Shown: positions 21,532 through 30,307 of the stretch, piece after piece | Layout of the letters: every line of letters starts with the position of its first letter | Numbering within the stretch: position 1 is the stretch's first letter | From: Butyrivibrio sp. | Lineage (GTDB): Bacteria > Bacillota > Clostridia > Lachnospirales > Lachnospiraceae | Assembly: GCA_022486625.1 (NCBI GenBank) | Contig: JAKVKH010000004.1 | Span: 62,001 to 126,000, forward strand | DNA: 64,000 nt | Direction of reading: 5' to 3' | The notes under the pieces: model-generated | The model's input: only the letters and a program-made list of their open reading frames with translations | Databases searched by the model: none | What the model was told of the DNA's origin: nothing | Position numbers and translations under genes: made by a program

Positions 21532-22621
21532 CCGGTACACTTAAAACGATTCCAAAGCTGCCGGAGAGTCCCTGCATAATCGAAAGACCGATATTATTGG
21601 AATTGATAATCTGCAGATACGGAAGATCATATGCATAATCCAGTACCAGTGTACTGATACTGCCACCTGCAAATGCCAGAATCAGTGTATTGGAATCCGT
21701 TCCCATCATGTCCCTTCCCACACGCATCCCTGCTTTCCATAGTTCTCCTGCCGTGATTTCACGGTTCTGATGCACAATTTCCTGCATGGCACTGGCAATC
21801 GACATTGCAACATCCATGGTAGCACCCAGACTGGAAATCAATAGTCCGGAAAAGAGCAGCTCTCCGACCTGAATCCCATTTGTATCCCATAAGGTGACCA
21901 GATTTTCAATATCTGATACATTCCAGCCCGAAAGTCCGGTCAGCATTCCGAATATTCTGGCCGTAACACCGGCAATAATTACACCTGCCACAGTTCCAAG
22001 CGTTGCAACTGCCGTCTTTGCCGTGGGGCCGCCAATCAGATACATGGTCACCAGTGTTGTAATGCAGCAGACACCCACTGCCACCATAAATGGTGAATAC
22101 CCTCTGTATATCAGCGGCAGATCAAGAAAAATCACAGTAAAGAATGTGAACGCAAGCCCAAGTGCCCCCTTCAATCCCTTCTTTCCTCCGATCAGACAGA
22201 GTGCACCCAGATACAACGCGCCGAAAATCCAGATCATCATCCCGCGATCCTGTGCGTATACGCTGGTAACCACCGCATCTCCCGCAACAGACTGCATGAC
22301 AATGACACGCATCCCCGGTCTGCAGGCTGCGCCAAACAGGAACCCTGCTGAACTGGTCGTTTGCAGTGCTTCCCCCTTATGACTCCCGCTCAGCATTCTG
22401 ACCAGCACGGTCTGCTGACCGACGCGCATGCCATCATCCTGCAGGTTATCCTCCAGAATCTTTGTCACAATTCCTTTTTCAAAAGTCTGTCCTGCTCTGG
22501 AAATCAGTTCTATCTTACTTCCCTGATTCAGCTGTACTGTAAAAATGATAAAGATAAAAATGAGCAGAGCCGGAATCCCCCACCGGATTCCGGCCTGCCT
22601 GAACTGTTTCTTTCTGTTCAT
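21458..22621 (-). CDS. YibE/F-like multi-pass membrane protein
   Basis: A 387-residue protein: one N-terminal helix, an extracytoplasmic beta-rich segment (about 35-125), then about seven helices. This is the layout of the YibE/F family, whose biochemical role is not established. The start lies 13 bases after the phosphatase stop, so it is the second gene of that unit. Its C-terminal 24 codons overlap the convergent metalloprotease gene. The ribosome site is weak (AAAGGAA is far upstream), so coupling to the upstream gene is likely. Confidence 0.85.
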   Translation of the reverse strand: MNRKKQFRQAGIRWGIPALLIFIFIIFTVQLNQGSKIELISRAGQTFEKGIVTKILEDNLQDDGMRVGQQTVLVRMLSGSHKGEALQTTSSAGFLFGAACRPGMRVIVMQSVAGDAVVTSVYAQDRGMMIWIFGALYLGALCLIGGKKGLKGALGLAFTFFTVIFLDLPLIYRGYSPFMVAVGVCCITTLVTMYLIGGPTAKTAVATLGTVAGVIIAGVTARIFGMLTGLSGWNVSDIENLVTLWDTNGIQVGELLFSGLLISSLGATMDVAMSIASAMQEIVHQNREITAGELWKAGMRVGRDMMGTDSNTLILAFAGGSISTLVLDYAYDLPYLQIINSNNIGLSIMQGLSGSFGIVLSVPVTVLLATLLYLKKVPQNRAGAHLV

Positions 22622-22634
22622 GAACGCTTCACAC

Positions 22635-24194
22635 TCATTCCTTTACAATCGTAAATGGTTCATCCATCTGTTCAATTTGATTCTGATCCGTAACCTGATA
22701 CGTTGTTATCTCAAAATGATCTGCCGTCATATCAATGACAGAATAGCTTGGCAACCAGTTCTGCGCACGCTTTGCAATATAGTCCTGCTGTGAGGCAATC
22801 AACTCATAATACTTGGAACCGGAAGCTGAATTTGCAGTCATATACAGAATTCCCTTCGGATTAACCACTGTATTCCCCTCTGTATTTTCAATCGTATAGC
22901 AGTGATTATCCTTCTGGAATGCTGCCAGACCTTTCTTTGCCACATCGTCCTGCGGTGTTAGCGTGATCTGTGACTGCGTGGTCAGGTCAAATGCATGATC
23001 CCAGTCATAATCAGAACCATCTGCCAGCATCTGAAACTCGTAATTATCGTGTGTTTGTCCGTCGCTGTACAGAAGCTTTGATCTGCTGTAGGTATGATCG
23101 TGTCCCTGCAGGACAACATCTACATTGTACTGATCAAACAAAGGTGTCAGCTGTGTCCGGAGAATCATGCCATCGGTATCCGAATGATCGAGGCCTGATC
23201 CATAGATGTCCTGATGAATCGTAACCACTCTCCACTTTGCAGACGGATCGGAAGCAATTGCCTGCTGAAGTGTCTTTTCATGTTCCGCCACATTGTAGTT
23301 GTTGGTATTGAGCACAATGAAGAGTCCCTCTCCATAGGAATAGTAGTAATCACCACCGGCTTTTGTTTCTCCGTTACCTGTCTGGTTTGGTGTATTGAAA
23401 TGCCAGGAATAATCCGGATTCAGCGAATCATGATTACCGATTGTCGTTGCAACCGGTACCTGCTGCAATACATCCGCATTTAAAAAACCTGCATATTCTT
23501 CCTCTTTTGGTTTCCCTGTCTTATTGATCTGATCTCCCGCAGAGATGATAAAATCCAGATCCTGATTGGCAAATCTGGCAATATTTAAAGTTCTGTTCCA
23601 GGAATAACTGTCATTTCTGGCCGCCGTATTGGCTGCTCCATCTTCCTGTGCCAGTTCTCCGCCGCCCTGCGGCTGCCCCTTTGATGCGCCGATCTGCGGA
23701 TCTCCTACCAGCAAAATCTTTGTATCCGCCGTATCACTTAAATGATAAGAACGTACTTCTGACTGCACCCCGTTTTTTTCCACTGTATAACAGTAGTTGT
23801 TCCCAGGTTCAAGTCCTGTCACTGTCACTTTATTGGAAACATAGGAAATACCGCCGGTAAGTGTGCTGTCTACCTGCTGCACGGTTCCGGTAAACTGCTT
23901 CAGATGTGCTTTGTCTTTTCCAAACAGTACGACCGGTGTTGCATCTTTCCCACTCTCCACTTTACTGTACCATGCAAAATTCAGCTGCGTTTCATTTGCT
24001 CCAGGTGCAATGGATACCTTTGTATCATCCGATGCCACACTGCTCCATTTCTGTACCCAGTCTGCCCAACTGCTGTCAGAACTGAGTGTACTGGAATCCG
24101 CATAGTGTGATGTGGATGCAAACGTATTCATTGCAGGTACTGCGGTCATCACCGCCATTCCCATGCATACTGCCATAATCATTTTTCTTTTCAT
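22635..24194 (-). CDS. Secreted purple-acid-phosphatase-like metallophosphoesterase
   Basis: A 519-residue protein with a cleavable-looking signal peptide (residues 1-27, ending AMNTFAS), an N-terminal fibronectin III-like purple acid phosphatase domain (about 55-150), and a calcineurin-like catalytic domain. Metal-binding blocks appear in order: VGDPQIGA, SAGDQIN, TIGNHDS, VTIHQD and LQGHDHTYSR. It most likely releases phosphate from organic phosphoesters outside the cell. TTTACA repeats upstream suggest phosphate control. Followed by YibE/F. Confidence 0.9.
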   Translation of the reverse strand: MKRKMIMAVCMGMAVMTAVPAMNTFASTSHYADSSTLSSDSSWADWVQKWSSVASDDTKVSIAPGANETQLNFAWYSKVESGKDATPVVLFGKDKAHLKQFTGTVQQVDSTLTGGISYVSNKVTVTGLEPGNNYCYTVEKNGVQSEVRSYHLSDTADTKILLVGDPQIGASKGQPQGGGELAQEDGAANTAARNDSYSWNRTLNIARFANQDLDFIISAGDQINKTGKPKEEEYAGFLNADVLQQVPVATTIGNHDSLNPDYSWHFNTPNQTGNGETKAGGDYYYSYGEGLFIVLNTNNYNVAEHEKTLQQAIASDPSAKWRVVTIHQDIYGSGLDHSDTDGMILRTQLTPLFDQYNVDVVLQGHDHTYSRSKLLYSDGQTHDNYEFQMLADGSDYDWDHAFDLTTQSQITLTPQDDVAKKGLAAFQKDNHCYTIENTEGNTVVNPKGILYMTANSASGSKYYELIASQQDYIAKRAQNWLPSYSVIDMTADHFEITTYQVTDQNQIEQMDEPFTIVKE

Positions 24195-24277
24195 TCCTTG
24201 ATTCTCCTCCTTGTCATCATCCCTTCGGGTTATGCCATGATGATATCAGAGGCGGATTTTCAGAACTATCACATCGG

Positions 24278-24293
24278 TGTAAAAGATTGTAAA
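24278..24293 (-). promoter_or_regulatory. Pho-box-like direct repeat upstream of the phosphatase
   Basis: On the minus strand two TTTACA hexamers occur 10 bases apart (plus-strand TGTAAA at 24278 and 24288), matching the Firmicutes PhoP box pattern. No promoter is obvious between them and the start at 24194. Confidence 0.4.
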
Positions 24294-24315
24294 GATTGCT
24301 TTTCCCATGCTTTTC

Positions 24316-24549
24316 TTATGATTTACGTAAAAGGCAGATCAGACCTGCCATTACTCCGCCAAAGACAATGGCGTACCCTGCAGTCAGGAAGCAGGTTCCC
24401 ATGAGACTGGAAGGCATCATGAACACCGCACTCCTTATGACATGTACTACAGCTCCTGCGGCAAAACCGACCACTGCAAAGATCAGTACCCTGAGCAACA
24501 GATAAAGAACTCTTTCCTTCGTGCTTTCTATTCTCGTTTTTTCAGTCAC
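24316..24549 (-). CDS. Small membrane protein co-translated with PhoU
   Basis: A 77-residue protein with two hydrophobic helices (about residues 14-38 and 52-72) and a basic C-terminus. It starts at a GTG overlapping the phoU stop region by 8 bases, with AAGGAG nine bases upstream inside phoU, so expression is coupled to phoU. I do not recognise a family. Context suggests a membrane partner in phosphate signalling. Confidence 0.72.
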   Translation of the reverse strand: MTEKTRIESTKERVLYLLLRVLIFAVVGFAAGAVVHVIRSAVFMMPSSLMGTCFLTAGYAIVFGGVMAGLICLLRKS

Positions 24550-25267
24550 TGTGATCCACTCCTTCCGCGTACTTCATTCTGGCTTCATCATGATCAGTCT
24601 GTTCCTCTTCATGTACTTCTTCACTGACATGTTTTCCGGTAATGGAGAAAATAACCCATTCTGCAATATTGGTTGCATGATCGCCAATCCGTTCAAAATA
24701 TTTGGCAATTGACATCAGATCCATTGCCTGCTCACCGTTGTCCGGATTCTGATGGATCAGACTGATCAGTTCCTTTTTGACATTACAGTACAGTTCATCT
24801 ACAACGTCATCATGGGTAATAACCTCTGCAGCCAGCATCTGATCCTTATGCACAAATGCATCAATACTGTTGTTAAGCATGAAGGTGGTTTCCTTTGCCA
24901 TGGACTTGATATGCTCCAGATCCTTGATATAAGGCTTACCGTCCATCATCAGAATGATCTCCGAAATATCTGAGGCATGGTCTCCGACCCGTTCCATATC
25001 CGTGATCATTTTCAGTGCAGATGAGATGGTTCGCAGATCTCTGGCTACCGGTTGCTGCTGCATCAGCAGTTTTAAACACAATGCTTCTATCTTTCTTTCC
25101 TGTGAATCCACAATTTCGTCATCACGGATTGTTTTCTCTGCAATTTCCGTATCCTGCCTGATCAGTGCCTGAATTGCGGCTTCAATTGCCTTTTCAATCA
25201 GACTCCCCATCTCTATCATCTCGTTATTAAGTTCTTCCAGCTCACTGTCAAATAAATATCTTGTCAT
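24542..25267 (-). CDS. phoU: Phosphate-signalling accessory protein PhoU
   Basis: A 241-residue all-helical protein with two PhoU repeats, each with the family E/DxxxD metal-binding pattern (MERVGDHASDISE and FERIGDHATNIAE). PhoU damps phosphate uptake and signalling, normally with PstSCAB and a PhoR-type kinase, none of which is in this window. The frame is open 23 codons upstream, but AAGGAG seven bases before the ATG at 25267 and the usual opening MTRYLFDSEL fix the start. Confidence 0.94.
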   Translation of the reverse strand: MTRYLFDSELEELNNEMIEMGSLIEKAIEAAIQALIRQDTEIAEKTIRDDEIVDSQERKIEALCLKLLMQQQPVARDLRTISSALKMITDMERVGDHASDISEIILMMDGKPYIKDLEHIKSMAKETTFMLNNSIDAFVHKDQMLAAEVITHDDVVDELYCNVKKELISLIHQNPDNGEQAMDLMSIAKYFERIGDHATNIAEWVIFSITGKHVSEEVHEEEQTDHDEARMKYAEGVDHSD

Positions 25268-25355
25268 CTGTATTCTCCTTAAAATCCGTGCCGTTCTCCT
25301 GACACTGTCATCACTTTTCTCTTTCTGTTTTTTCATTTTAATGATAAAAAAGTCA

Positions 25356-25395
25356 GGTAAAATCTGCTATCAGCGCGGTGTAAAGGACACGTAAA
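25356..25395 (-). promoter_or_regulatory. Pho-box-like repeat array upstream of phoU
   Basis: Minus-strand TTTACG, TTTACA and TTTACC begin at offsets of 0, 11 and 34 bases (plus-strand CGTAAA 25390, TGTAAA 25379, GGTAAA 25356), i.e. on one helix face. A TATCAT -10 lies at 25341-25346, so the array spans about -20 to -60, where PhoP-type activators bind. Confidence 0.5.
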
Positions 25396-25424
25396 AAAAC
25401 CGGACTGCTGTATTGCAGTCCGGT
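25391..25424 (-). terminator. Terminator of the GH3 unit
   Basis: A 10-bp stem ACCGGACTGC (25399-25408 with 25415-25424) is followed on the minus strand by TTTTTTTAC. It ends the GH3/86-residue gene unit and abuts the phoU regulatory array. Confidence 0.9.
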
Positions 25425-25460
25425 CTGTGCCGATATCTGTCCTTTATTCTGCTTTCAGAT

Positions 25461-25721
25461 TCAGGAGAGAAGATGATTTAATGAAGATATTTTTCTGGCT
25501 TCCTGCATGATCTGATCCTTATTCTGGATCAGATATGCAGAGAGTTGGTGCACCTCTTCCTCAGAAAATCCGCTGCTGCTCCGGATCCTGCCCTCTGGCA
25601 TGATTCCCTCCGCAACATCAGAGCCCCGCTCAAACGTAATGGCTACAAGCGGTTTTCCGCCTGCAGACACAATACTGGAATATGTCAGCTTTACGCTCTG
25701 CTGCTCTTTTCCCTGTGACAT
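25461..25721 (-). CDS. Small unknown protein downstream of the beta-glucosidase
   Basis: An 86-residue soluble protein starting MSQGKEQQSVKLTYSS, 24 bases after the GH3 stop with GGAG about 10 bases before the ATG. No motif is recognised; the C-terminal part (EEEVHQLSAYLIQNKDQI) looks helical. It is in the same transcription unit as the GH3 enzyme. Confidence 0.65.
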   Translation of the reverse strand: MSQGKEQQSVKLTYSSIVSAGGKPLVAITFERGSDVAEGIMPEGRIRSSSGFSEEEVHQLSAYLIQNKDQIMQEARKISSLNHLLS

Positions 25722-25745
25722 CGTTTCTTTCTCCGTTTCCTTCAG

Positions 25746-28160
25746 TCAGTCTACCTTCAGAATCAGTTTCAGGATCCGTTTCGCGCAGCTCTCCATTTCT
25801 GCTCTGCTCACTGCGCCTTTCTTCTTTGCTTCCAGAAGACGCTCCGGGAATCCCAGTCCCATCTTCACATCGTTTCCCGCCTTGACCTCTTTGTAATGCT
25901 CTGCGAGATTCCACCAGTCTGTTGTTACCATCCCTTCGTAACCCCACTCACCACGCAGAACATCCGTCAGAAGATCATGATCTTCCGAAGCACGGTGTCC
26001 GTTGATGATATTATAGGAAGACATGATGCTCCAGGGATCTGCCTCCTTCACGATGATCTCAAATGCCTTCAGATAAATTTCACGGATCGCACGCTCCGAG
26101 GCTCTTGAATCACTGCCACGCCTGTTGGTTTCCTTGTCATTAAGCGCAAAATGCTTGACCGTTGCCCCGACATGATTACTCTGTATACCCCTTACCATTC
26201 CTGCTGCCTGTTTTCCGGTCAGGAACGGATCTTCTGAATAATACTCAAAATTTCTGCCGCAAAGAGGACTTCTGTGAATATTTACTGCCGGCGTCAGCCA
26301 TACCGCAATATTATTCTCCTTTACCTCTGCGCCTCCTGCTACGCCAACCATCTGCGTCACTTCCGGATCCCACGTACATGCCAGAAGTGTTGCACATGGA
26401 AATGCAGTCGTATGCACGCCGCACTGCGGCCAGATCCTGAGTCCTGCAGGGCCATCTGCCGTCATGACATTTGGCACGCCGTATTCCGGAAGATTCCCAT
26501 ATCCGAAAGTATTGGCAACACCTGTATTTGGCTGTCCTCCCAGCATTACCGCCAGATCTTCGTCTGACAGCTGCGCAGTAAACTGATCCAGCGTAATCTT
26601 TCCTTCTGCCACTTCGATCAGCTGATGTTTCTTACTCTTTACACCAAAGAATACAAACGGGGCTCTTGCCCGCACTGCAGGTGCGCACAGATCCATATTC
26701 TGAAGCTTCTCACGCTTTAGGATATTTTCATCCGGATTATTGGCTTTTCCCTGCGGAAGCGCTTCATAGCTGCCATCCGCCAACATTCTCTTTTTCAGAG
26801 AAGTCGGTACCATCTCCGGTTTTAATGCTCTGACCACTCTGTCCTTTTTCAGTTCCAGCGTATACTCCGCCTTCTGTGTATCTCTTACCGAGGTGCCGAT
26901 ATGGAACACATAGCTGCCCTTTTCCAGTACATATGCCGATTTTCTGATCTTGCCGAGGTCATCATAGGATGCCATATCTTCTGCACGGAAACGGATCCGG
27001 ACCTGCTGCTGTGCGCCAGGCTGTAAAAGTCCTGTCTTTTTATAACCGATCAGCGCCTTTGCAGGTTTTCCGAGTTTTCCCTGCGGCGCGCTGAAATACA
27101 CCTGCACAACTTCTTTTCCCGGATAGTCTCCGACATTGCATACTGTCGCAGATGCTTCCAGCATGCCATCCTTCTCACTTACCTGTACTCCCGTCACATC
27201 GAAACAGGTATAGGAAAGTCCGTAACCGAAAGGATAATTAACCTTCTCTGCCGCTCCCGGAATGGTTTCAAAGTACCGGTAGCCCACATAAATATCCTCT
27301 GTGTAATCCACATACTGATCTGATTCATGAAAGCCCGCTGTAGAAGGATAGTCTTCCAGTTTTTTAGCAAAAGTATCCGCAAGTTTCCCGGAGGGATTTC
27401 CATCTCCCATCAGCAGTTCTGCTGCAGCCAGACCGCCTTCCATTCCCCCCTGCCATGCCATCAGTACCGCAGAAATTCCCGCATCATCCTTAAACCACTG
27501 CGTATCCACCATTCCACCGACATTCATGACAACTATGACCTTTGCAAAAGCATTCTTCACCTGCTTAACCATTGCTTCTTCCGCTCTGGTCAGATAAAAA
27601 TCTCCACGCTCAAAGAGCTTTTCAGACTCCGCAACCATATGGTCGTCCTCACTCTTTTTTTCCCGTTTCTGATCTCCTGCCACCTTGCGATCCCAGCCTT
27701 CCCCCGAAAACCGACTGATGGAAATAATCGCAGTATCCGTATACGCTGCCGCACGGGCAAGAAGTTCTTTCGCAAGCCTGGGCTCCTGCGTCATTCCCGG
27801 TACCTTCCCCTGTGCGTATTGTTTCTGTACCTGCTCACGATAAAAATCTGCCGTTTCTTCGAACACACTTATCCTGTCTCTGAGCATGAGGAAACCATCA
27901 TACAGGTTATGAATATAGGATACGGTAACATCCCCACTTCCGCCGCCGCCTTTCACATAGTCAAAAGTTCCCTTTCCAAACAATGCCACTTTGCTGCCTG
28001 CTGCAAGTGGCAATACCTGTCGGTCATTTTTCAGCAGTACCATTCCTTCCTTTGCAGCATTTTTCGAAAGCAGTATATGTGCCTGGCTCTCCGTCACTTT
28101 CTTCCCGTCTTTTCCAAGCGGAAGATTCGGCTGATAATTCGCTCTGATCCATTTTTCCAT
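25746..28160 (-). CDS. Glycoside hydrolase family 3 beta-glucosidase with swapped domain order
   Basis: A roughly 804-residue enzyme with no signal peptide, so cytoplasmic. The order is reversed from classic GH3: the (alpha/beta)6 sandwich (GGGGSGDVTVSY at about residue 70) and fibronectin III-like part come first, and the TIM barrel last, with TADGPAGLR, KHFALNDKETNRRGSDS and the nucleophile Asp in MVTTDWW about 57 residues from the end. Such permuted GH3 enzymes are known from rumen Butyrivibrio and Ruminococcus. It probably cleaves imported beta-glucosides. The ATG at 28160 has GAGG at 6 bases; the ATG at 28181 lacks a good site. Confidence 0.9.
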   Translation of the reverse strand: MEKWIRANYQPNLPLGKDGKKVTESQAHILLSKNAAKEGMVLLKNDRQVLPLAAGSKVALFGKGTFDYVKGGGGSGDVTVSYIHNLYDGFLMLRDRISVFEETADFYREQVQKQYAQGKVPGMTQEPRLAKELLARAAAYTDTAIISISRFSGEGWDRKVAGDQKREKKSEDDHMVAESEKLFERGDFYLTRAEEAMVKQVKNAFAKVIVVMNVGGMVDTQWFKDDAGISAVLMAWQGGMEGGLAAAELLMGDGNPSGKLADTFAKKLEDYPSTAGFHESDQYVDYTEDIYVGYRYFETIPGAAEKVNYPFGYGLSYTCFDVTGVQVSEKDGMLEASATVCNVGDYPGKEVVQVYFSAPQGKLGKPAKALIGYKKTGLLQPGAQQQVRIRFRAEDMASYDDLGKIRKSAYVLEKGSYVFHIGTSVRDTQKAEYTLELKKDRVVRALKPEMVPTSLKKRMLADGSYEALPQGKANNPDENILKREKLQNMDLCAPAVRARAPFVFFGVKSKKHQLIEVAEGKITLDQFTAQLSDEDLAVMLGGQPNTGVANTFGYGNLPEYGVPNVMTADGPAGLRIWPQCGVHTTAFPCATLLACTWDPEVTQMVGVAGGAEVKENNIAVWLTPAVNIHRSPLCGRNFEYYSEDPFLTGKQAAGMVRGIQSNHVGATVKHFALNDKETNRRGSDSRASERAIREIYLKAFEIIVKEADPWSIMSSYNIINGHRASEDHDLLTDVLRGEWGYEGMVTTDWWNLAEHYKEVKAGNDVKMGLGFPERLLEAKKKGAVSRAEMESCAKRILKLILKVD

Positions 28161-28256
28161 TCTGTTCCTCTTTTCTTTCATAACCCCGTAATCAGATACA
28201 ACAGTTCACATAATTTTATTGTAACATCAGGAATTTTTTTTACATAGCAAAAAGGT

Positions 28257-28270
28257 ATGTTCATTAACAT
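28257..28270. promoter_or_regulatory. ATGTT/AACAT palindrome between GH3 and mgtE
   Basis: A 5-bp inverted repeat with a 4-base centre in the divergent intergenic region, resembling the palindrome at 20521-20538. A minus-strand promoter candidate for GH3 (TTGAAA 28313-28318, TAAAAT 28291-28296, 16-base spacer) lies next to it. Confidence 0.3.
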
Positions 28271-28300
28271 AAATTCCATAAAATATACGTATTTTAACTG

Positions 28301-28329
28301 TTGTAGTGACAATTTCAAAAAGCTATAAT
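28301..28329 (+). promoter_or_regulatory. Promoter of mgtE
   Basis: TTGTAG (28301-28306), a 17-base spacer and a perfect TATAAT (28324-28329). The resulting leader is only about 20 bases, so no M-box Mg2+ riboswitch is present. Confidence 0.6.
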
Positions 28330-28358
28330 AGGAATGTTCCACTGGAAAGGAGGCCTTT

Positions 28359-29711
28359 ATGTTATCTGAAGAACAGGAAAAATTATTGGAAAAAATTCAT
28401 GCCGGTGAAGACATTCCTGTCGAAGGATTCCTTGAAGACATCCATCCAGCAGATATTGCCGCCTGTCTGAATGAGGAGGACGTATCCGATGAAGAACTGA
28501 CCAGTTTTTTCCAGCATGAAGACAAGGAATTTCTGGCAAGTGTCCTGGAACAGTCAGATGACGGACTGCAGGCACGCGTTGTCGCACTCCTGCCATATAC
28601 AGATGTCATACGGATTTTCTCCTATATGTCAAAGGATGATATTGCGGATATTCTGGGGGATCTCCCGATTGATCTGCGAAAAAAACTTCTGAATCTGATG
28701 AAGGCAAGCGATTCCCGTGAGTTGAGTGCCCTGATGGGATATGGAGAAGATACCGCCGGCGGTATCATGACGACTGAATACATCGCACTGAGGGATGATC
28801 TGACCATCGCACAGACCCTGGTAAAGATCAAGGAAATTGCTCCTAAAACAGAAGTGATCGAAACCATTTTCGTTCTGAATAAAAACAGAGAACTGGTCGG
28901 AATTGCCGACCTGCGGGATATTCTGATTGCACCAAACGATGATGTGCTTTCTTCCATCATGGATGAAACTGTCATCAGCGTTTTTCCGGAGCAGGATCAG
29001 GAAGAAGTATCCCTTCTGGTAAATAAATACGATCTGACGGTTATCCCCGTCATTAACAGACGCCACGCACTCCTGGGTATCATCACTGTAGATGATATCA
29101 TGGATGTCATGGTAGAAGAGCAGACCGAGGATATCCTTCGTCTTGGTGGTATCGGAGAAGTCGAAGAAATCGGTGGTCCCATCAATATCTCCGTACGCAG
29201 ACGTCTCCCCTGGCTTTTCATCAATCTGCTGACTGCTTTCATTGCCGCCAGTGCCATTGCACTGTTTGATGATGTAATTGCGCAGGTTGCCGCACTGGCC
29301 TCCATGATGACCATTGTCTCCGGAATGGGGGGAAATGCAGGTACACAGACCCTCTCACTTGCCATTCGCGGTATTACTCTTGGTGAAATTGATCTGAAAA
29401 GCAACTGGAAACTTGTGTTCAAAGAAGTTGCGGTCGGTCTTCTGGATGGTGCTGCCATCGGATTTTTTACCGGCATTGTATTCTATTTCCGCTATGGCAA
29501 TATTTATCTCGGACTGATTATCCTGCTGGCCATGACGGGGAACCTGATCATCGCCGGTCTCTCCGGTTTTCTGATTCCGCTGATCATCAAGAAGCTTGGT
29601 GCAGATCCTGCACTGTCTTCTTCCATCTTCCTGACCACCATGACAGATACCTGCGGATTCTTCATCTTCCTGGGTCTGGCAAAGCTGTTCCTTCCACTCC
29701 TTGTTCATTGA
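28359..29711 (+). CDS. mgtE: Magnesium transporter MgtE
   Basis: A 450-residue Mg2+ channel: N-terminal superhelical domain (about 1-125), two CBS domains (130-255), and five C-terminal membrane helices (285-450). The pore-lining conserved stretch TTMTDTCGFFIFLG is present. In the family, Mg2+ binding to the N and CBS domains closes the pore. AAAGGAGG lies five bases before the ATG. Single-gene unit. Confidence 0.95.
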   Translation: MLSEEQEKLLEKIHAGEDIPVEGFLEDIHPADIAACLNEEDVSDEELTSFFQHEDKEFLASVLEQSDDGLQARVVALLPYTDVIRIFSYMSKDDIADILGDLPIDLRKKLLNLMKASDSRELSALMGYGEDTAGGIMTTEYIALRDDLTIAQTLVKIKEIAPKTEVIETIFVLNKNRELVGIADLRDILIAPNDDVLSSIMDETVISVFPEQDQEEVSLLVNKYDLTVIPVINRRHALLGIITVDDIMDVMVEEQTEDILRLGGIGEVEEIGGPINISVRRRLPWLFINLLTAFIAASAIALFDDVIAQVAALASMMTIVSGMGGNAGTQTLSLAIRGITLGEIDLKSNWKLVFKEVAVGLLDGAAIGFFTGIVFYFRYGNIYLGLIILLAMTGNLIIAGLSGFLIPLIIKKLGADPALSSSIFLTTMTDTCGFFIFLGLAKLFLPLLVH

Positions 29712-29723
29712 GCGCAGAAGCAG

Positions 29724-30287
29724 TTACCTTTCCTTTGACCACAGGTAACAATATGCCTGTGTTCTGGCAGTAAAGCTTTCTTTCTGAAGAAGTTCTCTGA
29801 CCTGTGCCCTTGTATACCAGCCAGGCTTTATTTCTTCAAACGCAGAAGTACTTTCTGCAAATGTTCCGGCTGCAGTACCAACGATACAGACGTTTTTTTC
29901 ATTGGAAAATCCGATTGCGCTGTAGCTGGGTCCGATATGATCTTCAATGCTGATCAGATCAAGCCCTGTTTCCTCTTTCAGTTCTCTCCTGGCACTTTCA
30001 TCCGGTGTTTCTCCCGGATCAATCATCCCTGCCGGGAAATTATAAACCCAGCTATTTGCCGCAAGGCGAAATTCCCGGTCAATCAGGATTTTCTCATGTG
30101 TTTCATCTTCAATAATCAGAACAACCGCATCCACTCCCGGATTTTTGATATCCTCGCTGGTCTTCATATGCGGATTTCTGCTGATCATCTCATAGATCTT
30201 ATCCTGTCCGTCCACTGTCCTGTATTGCAGATCATATCTGGTAATAAAATTCCCCTCATCCAGCTTTCTGATCGCCTTGAATTCCAT
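29724..30287 (-). CDS. Nudix hydrolase, ADP-ribose pyrophosphatase-like
   Basis: A 187-residue cytoplasmic protein with a complete Nudix box, G(x5)E(x7)REL(x)EETG, in GMIDPGETPDESARRELKEE. The best guess is ADP-ribose or another nucleoside diphosphate derivative as substrate, but Nudix specificity cannot be read from the box. The ATG at 30287 has GAGG six bases upstream; the ATG at 30299 is an alternative. It follows the serine hydrolase after about 20 bases on the same strand. Confidence 0.88.
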   Translation of the reverse strand: MEFKAIRKLDEGNFITRYDLQYRTVDGQDKIYEMISRNPHMKTSEDIKNPGVDAVVLIIEDETHEKILIDREFRLAANSWVYNFPAGMIDPGETPDESARRELKEETGLDLISIEDHIGPSYSAIGFSNEKNVCIVGTAAGTFAESTSAFEEIKPGWYTRAQVRELLQKESFTARTQAYCYLWSKER

Positions 30288-30307
30288 CTTTTTCCTCATC
30301 TTTCCGG

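Noticed and set aside
28330..28358. Mg2+ riboswitch before mgtE
   Set aside because: The predicted leader is only about 20 bases.
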